Position numbers and translations under genes: made by a program
In this document: piece after piece, positions 41,593 through 46,882 of the stretch
Position numbering within the stretch: position 1 is the stretch's first letter
How the letters are laid out: each line of letters starts with the position of its first letter
Origin: an uncultured Chloroflexota bacterium
Lineage (GTDB): Bacteria; Chloroflexota; Limnocylindria; Limnocylindrales; CSP1-4
DNA: 46,882 nucleotides
Direction: 5' to 3'
NCBI GenBank assembly: GCA_903822495.1
Contig: CAIJPD010000040.1
Coordinates: 1-46,882 of the forward strand
Notes under the pieces: generated by a model
Seen by the model: the letters and a program-made list of their open reading frames with translations, nothing else
Told to the model about the DNA's origin: nothing
Database searches by the model: none

Positions 41593-42333
41593 ATGGCGAA
41601 GTGCATGTTCTGCGGGATCGGTACCCAGACGAACGAAGACGCCCTGCCCCGATGGGTCTGGGCCTACCTTGATGTGCGCGGCGGAGCGGAGATCCGTCGC
41701 CAGGGCGATGGCGGTCTCGTTCGCAGGATCGACAAGCCGGACGTTCGCGTTGGCGGACCGTGTCGCGACTGCAACAGCGGCTGGATGAGCCGTCTCGAGA
41801 CGGCGTTCCAAGGGGCCGGCGGTGCGCGGCTCCTGGCAGGCGATGCACCGGTTCTTCTGGCCAGCGAGGATCTGCGGATCGTCGCTCGATGGCTGATGAA
41901 GACCGCCCTGATGCTTCACGAGGCTGTTGCCTATCAGACCGGGCGCGTCACCGTCCCGGGCGCGCATTTCGCGGCGCTGAAGGACGGTGCTCCTCCCGAC
42001 GGCACGCAGATCTACATTGGCGGCGTCAACGCCTCCGGCCGCGATATCAACTTCCTGCGCCCGATACAACTCGATCACGCCGGGAATCCCGTTGGCTACG
42101 TCATGGCCATGTCGATGGGCTATCTCCTGGCGATCATCGCGGCGCCTATCGCACCGACAGCGATCTGGAGCAGGCCGATCCCACCATCGCTGCGATCGCA
42201 TTTCGAGCCAATCTGGCCGCTACCGCTTCCGGCTACGGCCATCATCTGGCCACGGACGCGCGACCTGACCGTCGACGGCTTCGACCAAGCGTGGTCGAGG
42301 GTCACGTGGAGGGGCGCGGTTCCGGCGTCGTAA
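41593..42333 (+). CDS. Protein with two CxxC pairs, HNH-like zinc ribbon
   Basis: A 246-residue protein. C4 and C7 (CMFC) and C57 and C60 (CRDCNSGWM) form a split CxxC/CxxC zinc site, as in small HNH-like proteins with an NxGWM segment. The His that makes such proteins nucleases is not seen (NEDALPRW instead of the expected His motif), so activity is uncertain. A hydrophobic stretch around 165-185 (MAMSMGYLLAIIAAPIA) is unusual. It is a common cargo type near recombinases and defence genes. It ends 4 bases from the convergent recombinase gene. Confidence 0.55.
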   Translation: MAKCMFCGIGTQTNEDALPRWVWAYLDVRGGAEIRRQGDGGLVRRIDKPDVRVGGPCRDCNSGWMSRLETAFQGAGGARLLAGDAPVLLASEDLRIVARWLMKTALMLHEAVAYQTGRVTVPGAHFAALKDGAPPDGTQIYIGGVNASGRDINFLRPIQLDHAGNPVGYVMAMSMGYLLAIIAAPIAPTAIWSRPIPPSLRSHFEPIWPLPLPATAIIWPRTRDLTVDGFDQAWSRVTWRGAVPAS

Positions 42334-42336
42334 GGC

Positions 42337-43290
42337 CTAACCCTTCGCCGAACCGATGAGGCGGTCGGCCGGCGATGCGGTCCGGTGTTTGGCGGCGACG
42401 TCTGCGTCCGCCAGCGAGACATAGCGCTTGACCATGTCGAGCGTCGTATGGCCGAGGATCCGCTGAAGGCTGAAGACGTCGCCGCCGTTGACGAGGTAGC
42501 TCCGAGCGAACGTGTGGCGCAGGGAGTGCGGGCTGCACCGGCCCGTGATCCCAGCCCGCACCTTCAGGCGCTTGAGGACCTGTTGCATCCCCCGCGCGTC
42601 GAGGGCTCCGCGCCAGCCGAGGAAGAGCGCCGCGTCGGGCGTACCCGGTCCACGCTGGCCGAGGTAGCGGACGATCGCCCCGCGGGCGGTCGAGCCGATC
42701 GGCACGATGCGCTCCTTCGCGCCCTTGCCCAGAACCTTCACCGAGCCATCGGGCCGCAGATCGCCCAGACGGATCCCGGCCGCCTCGGACACCCGCAGGC
42801 CTGTGTCGAGGAGGAGCAGGAGGATCGCCCGGTCGCGCACGGTGGCGAGCCCGAGCAGCCGTCGGAGCGTGTCGTCGGGGACCGGCTCGATGAGCTTGTC
42901 GGGGACCCGCGGCTTGCGCAGCGCCCGAAGCGCCACGGCCTCGGCGAGTTCTTCGGCCAGGAGCCAGTTGCCGAGGACCTTGAGGGTGCGGACGTAGCCC
43001 GCCACGCTGACCGGGGCGAGGGTGGTCCGGAGCTCGACGAGCCAGGCCCGCAGATCGGGCCCGGTCAGGCGATCGACCGCGAGATCAGCGCCGAACTTGC
43101 GGACCGCCCGCGCCAGGATCATCCGATACCAGGTGATCGTCTTGGGCGAGGCGCCCTCGGCGGCTTTCGCGCCGAGGAACAGATCGACCGCCCGACCGAG
43201 TGTCAGGGGCTCGAAAGAGTCAGTTGCCCACGTCCGAGGGCGCCGAGAGTCAGGTGCCCAAAGATCAGGGGAGTCAGGTGCCCATTGCAT
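42337..43290 (-). CDS. Tyrosine recombinase (XerC/D-like) next to tRNA-Gln
   Basis: A 317-residue recombinase, close relative of the one at 37676-38698. It has the Arg in GLRVSEAAGIRLGDL, Lys in GKGAKERIVPI, HSLRHTF, ILGH and the Tyr in VKRYVSLAD. The ATG at 43290 has AAGGAGG seven bases upstream. The N-terminus holds the repeated peptide WAPDS (three copies, the last WATDS), encoded by a near-identical DNA repeat. The gene ends 4 bases from the convergent CxxC protein. It lies 92 bases beyond the 3' end of tRNA-Gln, the usual place for an element integrase, so it probably recombines at the tRNA. Confidence 0.85.
   Translation of the reverse strand: MQWAPDSPDLWAPDSRRPRTWATDSFEPLTLGRAVDLFLGAKAAEGASPKTITWYRMILARAVRKFGADLAVDRLTGPDLRAWLVELRTTLAPVSVAGYVRTLKVLGNWLLAEELAEAVALRALRKPRVPDKLIEPVPDDTLRRLLGLATVRDRAILLLLLDTGLRVSEAAGIRLGDLRPDGSVKVLGKGAKERIVPIGSTARGAIVRYLGQRGPGTPDAALFLGWRGALDARGMQQVLKRLKVRAGITGRCSPHSLRHTFARSYLVNGGDVFSLQRILGHTTLDMVKRYVSLADADVAAKHRTASPADRLIGSAKG
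43216..43284 (+). repeat. Three near-identical 15-base repeats at the recombinase start
   Basis: AGAGTCAGTTGCCCA (43216-43230), AGAGTCAGGTGCCCA (43246-43260) and GGAGTCAGGTGCCCA (43270-43284) are spaced 30 and 24 bases apart and encode the WAPDS repeats of the recombinase. Twelve bases, AGAGTCAGGTGC, occur again in the tRNA-Gln anticodon region on the plus strand (43423-43434). Confidence 0.7.
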
Positions 43291-43381
43291 CGAATCGCCT
43301 CCTTGGCGACGGATGCCCGCACCCGCTCAAACCACCAGATGTTGTGCTTTGCGCTGCGAGGAGCCCAACAGGTTGTGGTGT

Positions 43382-43456
43382 TGGCTGGCGAGGAAGGATT
43401 CGAACCTTCAATCCCCTGATCCAGAGTCAGGTGCTTTGCCGTTAAGCCACTCGCCA
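43382..43456 (-). tRNA. tRNA-Gln (anticodon CUG)
   Basis: On the minus strand a complete cloverleaf is seen: acceptor TGGCGAG with CTCGCCA, anticodon stem CCTGA/TCAGG around the loop CTCTGGA (anticodon CTG at positions 34-36), T-arm GAAGG-TTCGAAT-CCTTC and an encoded CCA tail. The U1-A72 first pair is typical of glutamine tRNAs. A tyrosine recombinase gene begins 92 bases beyond its 3' end, so the 3' half of this tRNA is a likely integration site. The element would lie to the left, towards lower coordinates. Confidence 0.9.
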
Positions 43457-43753
43457 GTGGAGGACGCATTCTAGCGCAGGACCCGGCGCATCGGCATCGG
43501 GGATGCCACCGATGGCGGACCCACCGCACGGCGGGCGGGGGCCACCTGCCGTGGCTGTTGACCATTGTCCACGGCGGCCTTCTCGATCGGGGCATCCATT
43601 TGCGAGACGAGCGGGACAAACTGCTACCCTCCGCAGCGTGATCCCGCACCATCCCCGGCTCAAGGTGGCGTCTCGCCTGCGGCAGGGCCGCTTCGCTGCG
43701 CGTGTCGCCATCCGCTCATCACGCCACCCTCGCCGGCCGGGCCTCCGCGCGTG

Positions 43754-45655
43754 ATGGGGAACCTTCGCGCCCGCCTCACCGTCCCGGCGGGCATGCAGGC
43801 CAAGCTCGCCGCCGGTTCCGCGCGCCTGGGCGCCGCCCTCGCTCCGGCCGCGGCATGGCTCGATGCTGGCGCCACCCGCGTCGGGGTTGCCATGGCCCCG
43901 GTCACCAATCGACTCCGCCCGGTAGCGCCGGTCTTCGATGCCTTCCTGCCCGGCATGGGTCACCTGATCGCCGGTCGGCGCCGGTTTGCCGCCGTCTTCG
44001 GGATCCCCACGCTGGCGCTGATCCTGCTGATCGCCGTCCTGGCGCTGACCAGCTCGCCGGCTCGCCTGGTGGCCGAGGCGGTCAACGCCCTCGGCGTCCT
44101 GCTCCTGCTGGAGCTCCTGGTCATGGTATGGCGGCTCCTCGCGGTGGTGACCAGCCTGCTGCCCGGCCTGCGTGGCCAGGCGAGGCGCGCCTCCGCGGTG
44201 CTTCCAGCGATCCTCCTGGTGGCCTTCGTCGTGATCCCGCAGGTCTGGGTGGGCTATCTGACCAACGAGGCACGGAGTGCCCTCGACCAGGTCTTCTCCG
44301 CCGACCTGATCCCGGTCCAGCCCGACAGCCTCCCGTTCAACCCTGATGCCTTCACGTCGGCCGGTCCCGCGGTCCCGGGGCCGTCGGTGACGCCTGCCCC
44401 GCCCGCCTTCGACGGCCGAGTCAACGTCCTGGTGGTGGGCCTCGACTCGGCACCCGACCGGACCACCTCGCTGACCGACACGATGATCGTGGCCAGCCTG
44501 GATCCCAAGACATACACGGTCTCGATGATCTCGATCCCGCGCGACATGGTGGACGTGCCGCTTCGTGACGGGCGCAAGTTCCACGAGAAGATCAACGCCC
44601 TGGACACGTACGCCAGGCTCTACCCCAAGTCCTTCCCGGCGGTGGACGGCGTGGGCCGCGAGATCCTGATGAACGCGCTCGGTGACCTGGTTGGCCTGAA
44701 GATCGACTACTACGCCGCGGTGAACCTGCCCGGCTTCGTCAACGTCGTCGATGCGATCGGCGGCGTGGACGTGCGGGTAGGCAACGCGTTCTGCGACCCC
44801 AGCTACCACGAGTACGGCTTCACGAAGGGCTTTGCCATCACGGCGGGCTGGCATCACCTCAACGGCCAGGAGGCGCTGGCCTACGCCCGCGTCCGCAAGG
44901 CGAACGGGGAGAGTGACTTCACCCGCGCCGCCCGCCAGCAGGAGGTCCTCTCCGGACTCCGTGACGGGATGGTGGCGCGCGGCCTCTGGGCGGACCCGGT
45001 GGGCCTGCTCAAGGCGCTGGGCAACACGGTCCAGACCAACGTGCCCCGCGAGATGCTGCCGTCGCTCGCCGATGCCATGGGCAAGGTGGACAGGACGCGG
45101 ACCTATCGGGCCGTGATCGACTACCCGCTGGTCGACGGCGTCATGGATCCCAGCCTGGGCTCGATCCAGGTCCCGGACATCCCTGGGATCAAGGCGCTCG
45201 TCGCCAAGCTCTTCCCGCCCCAGGGGACGCTGCCCAACGCCGCCTTCGCGGTGGCCCCGTCGGGCGCCGCAGACGCCTCCGCCGGCCCGACCGGGACCGC
45301 GCGGCCGGCTGCCAGCGGGGCTGCCGGGGTCACGCCGCTGCCCGCGCCCAGCAAGATCACCACGTCCGACGGCGCCTCGCTCACCGGGGGCCCGCCGACC
45401 GACCAGACCCTCACGTCCGGTGTGGGCAACTGCATCGGCGCCCCGGCGCCCAAGGTGTCGCCCACTCCGACCCCGGATCCGTCGCCAAGCCCGTCGCCGG
45501 TTGCGTCGCCAACGCCGGGCGGCACGCCGAAGCCAACGCCCACGCCGACGCCCAGGCCGTCACCAACGCCGACGCCGAAGCCCACGCCGACTCCCGTCGC
45601 CACGCCCACTCCCACGCCGGTACCCACGCCGCCAGTCCCCACGCCCACGCCGTAG
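43754..45655 (+). CDS. LytR-CpsA-Psr (LCP) family cell-wall ligase
   Basis: A 633-residue protein. After a helix-rich N-terminal part with three or four membrane segments (about 60-180), an extracytoplasmic LCP domain (about 215-400) shows VLVVGLDSAPDRTTSLTDTM, VSMISIPRDMVDVP, FHEKINALDTY and LAYARVRKANGESDFTRAARQQ with the Arg and Asp residues that bind the polyprenyl-phosphate substrate. LCP enzymes attach wall polymers to peptidoglycan. A long Pro/Thr/Ser-rich tail (about 500-633, PTPTP repeats) follows without a sorting motif. The ATG at 43754 is chosen. A stretch of about 300 bases before it has no gene. Confidence 0.85.
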   Translation: MGNLRARLTVPAGMQAKLAAGSARLGAALAPAAAWLDAGATRVGVAMAPVTNRLRPVAPVFDAFLPGMGHLIAGRRRFAAVFGIPTLALILLIAVLALTSSPARLVAEAVNALGVLLLLELLVMVWRLLAVVTSLLPGLRGQARRASAVLPAILLVAFVVIPQVWVGYLTNEARSALDQVFSADLIPVQPDSLPFNPDAFTSAGPAVPGPSVTPAPPAFDGRVNVLVVGLDSAPDRTTSLTDTMIVASLDPKTYTVSMISIPRDMVDVPLRDGRKFHEKINALDTYARLYPKSFPAVDGVGREILMNALGDLVGLKIDYYAAVNLPGFVNVVDAIGGVDVRVGNAFCDPSYHEYGFTKGFAITAGWHHLNGQEALAYARVRKANGESDFTRAARQQEVLSGLRDGMVARGLWADPVGLLKALGNTVQTNVPREMLPSLADAMGKVDRTRTYRAVIDYPLVDGVMDPSLGSIQVPDIPGIKALVAKLFPPQGTLPNAAFAVAPSGAADASAGPTGTARPAASGAAGVTPLPAPSKITTSDGASLTGGPPTDQTLTSGVGNCIGAPAPKVSPTPTPDPSPSPSPVASPTPGGTPKPTPTPTPRPSPTPTPKPTPTPVATPTPTPVPTPPVPTPTP

Positions 45656-45671
45656 CGTGCGCCGTGGTGCG

Positions 45672-46832
45672 TCAGGCGGGTTCGCTGCCCCCGGCGCCGT
45701 CCACCTGTCCGAGTGCCTCGCGGAGGAGCGTCGCCAGCTGCGTCCACTCCACGAGGAACGCGTCGTGGCCCTTGGTCGATCGGAGCTCGCGGTACGTCGC
45801 GTCCACCCCGGCGGCTGAAGCCGCTTCGACCATGGCGCGGACCTGGGCCGGGCCGTACAGGATGTCGTCCTGGATCCCCAGGCCGGTGAGCCGGGTGCCT
45901 GCCGCCGCGAGGATCGCCATGGCTCCCGCCACGCCGCCGCGCCCGCGCCCGACGTCGTGCGTGTCCATGGCGGCGACCAGTGCGCGGTACGTGTCCGGGT
46001 CGAAGCGTTCCACCAGCTTGTCGCCCTGGTGCTCAAGGTAGCTGACGACCGAGGGCGTCCCGTCCGACTCCGTGCGCCCGCTGAAGCGGACATCGAAGTC
46101 CGATTCGCTCCGGTAGGTGGTCATCGCGATCTGGCGGGCGAGCGCGAGACCAGCGACGCCGAGTCGGTCGATCAGCTCCACCTGGACGTGGTTCCAGGCC
46201 TGGGCGAGTGGGCCGATGGACGCCGGTGAGGCGATGGGCATCACCCGGGCGACGGAGCCCGGCCGCTCCACGGCGGCCTCCAGCGCCACCATGCCGCCCA
46301 GGGAGCCGCCGGTCAGCAGGACGACCCGCTGGATGCCCAACGCATCCGCCAGCGCCCAGATGGCGCGGGCCTGATCGCGGGTGGTCAGGCTGGGGAACGC
46401 GGCCCCGTAGGGCTGACCCGACTCCGGGTCACGGGAGGTGGGGCCGGTGGTGCCATACCGACCGCCCAGGAGGTTGGCGCACAGGACGCCCATGCGTCGC
46501 GTGTCGAGTGCCAGGTCCTCGCCGATCAGGGGCGCCCACCAGTCACCCGCGGCGTCCGCCGAGCCGGTCAGGGCGTGGACGGCGATGACCTGCGGTGCCT
46601 CCGCGGGCGCCGGGCCGTCATGCCGGTATGCCACGGTGAGCGCCGGCAGGATGATTCCGGATTCGAGAGGGAACGGGCCGAGCGGCGCGAATTCGAGTCG
46701 CCCGGTTCCCAGGGGCAGCCGAGGATCCCTGTGCTCGGCCACGGGTGGCCGAGGCTGCTTGTGCTCGGCCACGGGTGGCCGAGGCTGCTTGTGCTCGGCC
46801 ACGGGGGGCCGAGGCTGCTTGTGCTCGGCCAC
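45672..46832 (-). CDS. metX: Homoserine O-acyltransferase-type alpha/beta hydrolase (MetX-like)
   Basis: A 386-residue enzyme. From about residue 45 it is a regular MetX: VHALTGSADA, ANLLGGRYGTTGPTS, the nucleophile S177 in GGSLGGM, and a GHDAF His near the C-terminus. It acetylates, or possibly succinylates, homoserine for methionine synthesis. The first 40 residues are four copies of VAEHKQPRPP-like repeats encoded by a 30-base tandem repeat, each beginning with a GTG that could itself serve as a start, so the true start is uncertain. It ends 17 bases from the convergent LCP gene. Confidence 0.85.
   Translation of the reverse strand: MAEHKQPRPPVAEHKQPRPPVAEHKQPRPPVAEHRDPRLPLGTGRLEFAPLGPFPLESGIILPALTVAYRHDGPAPAEAPQVIAVHALTGSADAAGDWWAPLIGEDLALDTRRMGVLCANLLGGRYGTTGPTSRDPESGQPYGAAFPSLTTRDQARAIWALADALGIQRVVLLTGGSLGGMVALEAAVERPGSVARVMPIASPASIGPLAQAWNHVQVELIDRLGVAGLALARQIAMTTYRSESDFDVRFSGRTESDGTPSVVSYLEHQGDKLVERFDPDTYRALVAAMDTHDVGRGRGGVAGAMAILAAAGTRLTGLGIQDDILYGPAQVRAMVEAASAAGVDATYRELRSTKGHDAFLVEWTQLATLLREALGQVDGAGGSEPA
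46711..46830 (+). repeat. Four-copy 30-base tandem repeat at the metX start
   Basis: Three nearly identical 30-base units (46741-46770, 46771-46800, 46801-46830) and one degenerate unit (46711-46740) encode the metX N-terminus. Each unit supplies a GTG on the minus strand. The copies differ by few bases (for example GGGG for GGGT in the last), so the array is young. Confidence 0.8.
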
Positions 46833-46851
46833 CTTAGCGCGCCAGCACGCA

Positions 46852-46878
46852 CCAACCGGACCCAGTGGGTCCGGTTGG
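46852..46878. terminator. Perfect 13-base inverted repeat at the window edge
   Basis: CCAACCGGACCCA and TGGGTCCGGTTGG pair perfectly around one central base (46865), upstream of metX. No T-run is visible before the window ends. It may end a transcript coming from the right, or form a leader hairpin or operator for metX. Confidence 0.5.
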
Positions 46879-46882
46879 CCAC

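Noticed and set aside
43442..44857. 471-codon minus-strand open frame opposite the LCP gene
   Set aside because: It runs antisense to conserved LCP sequence, overlaps the tRNA-Gln end, and shows no family-like motif.
1..46882. CRISPR array or cas genes
   Set aside because: No regularly spaced repeats with unique spacers and no cas-like protein were seen; the only tandem array (metX start) has no spacers.

Overview
This is a very GC-rich window of bacterial DNA with many GTG/TTG starts, overlapping operon genes and few clear Shine-Dalgarno sites. The gene set (zur-znu, CopC-CopD fusions, Sco/PCuAC, CbiMQO, LytR-CpsA-Psr, an IS3-family end, metX with an acetyltransferase-like alpha/beta hydrolase fold) and the style of the proteins fit a metagenomic Chloroflexota (Limnocylindria/Ellin6529-like) better than a typical actinobacterium. 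No phylogeny was run, so this is an inference.

Layout. (1) 1-7922 looks like the right end of an integrated mobile element. It holds the tip of an IS3-family element, a three-gene operon (HExxH protein, small ferredoxin-fold-like protein, APH-type kinase), an eroded stretch, then a conjugation-like module: a transglycosylase/M23 peptidase, a VirD4/TraG-like coupling ATPase and a replication-relaxation protein. It ends with an isolated 3' half of a tRNA (T-arm, acceptor strand, CCA) at 7895-7922, the expected scar of integration into a tRNA gene. (2) 8122-32646 is a chromosome-like block given over largely to metals: a polysaccharide deacetylase, an MFS transporter, a zinc locus (znuA, two YibE/F proteins, zur, znuC, znuB) sharing an operator-like motif, a copper/cytochrome-oxidase assembly block (Sco, PCuAC, a thioredoxin-like lipoprotein, YcnI, two CopC-CopD fusions, cytochrome c), three paralogues of an unnamed four-helix membrane protein, and a CbiMQO nickel/cobalt importer followed by a second Fur-family regulator. 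(3) 33540-38698 is the most striking part: a compact operon with a ubiquitin-like protein, an E2-like protein, a small membrane-type protein, a JAB/JAMM peptidase, an E1/ThiF-like adenylating enzyme, an AAA ATPase with winged helix, and a tyrosine recombinase. The first five resemble the C-B-A-ThiF core of the PRTRC cassette, but I see no ParB, protein E or protein F, and the ATPase and recombinase are joined on instead. (4) 38709-43456 is an accessory segment (SOS-box-like site, gene remnant, TIGR02391-type protein, P-loop kinase-like protein, an unknown 403-residue protein, a CxxC/CxxC protein) closed by a second, related tyrosine recombinase beside tRNA-Gln(CUG). (5) 43754-46882 returns to housekeeping genes: a LytR-CpsA-Psr protein and MetX, with a 30-bp tandem repeat at the metX start.

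How the parts work together. The zinc genes form one regulon under Zur with shared operator-like sites upstream of znuA and znuC. The copper genes probably deliver copper to an oxidase and handle periplasmic copper. The CbiMQO operon has a Nur-like box and a Fur-family gene directly downstream. The Ub-like cassette lies between CbiM and the accessory segment, with recombinase genes at its own 3' end and at tRNA-Gln, so it is probably carried on an integrated element.
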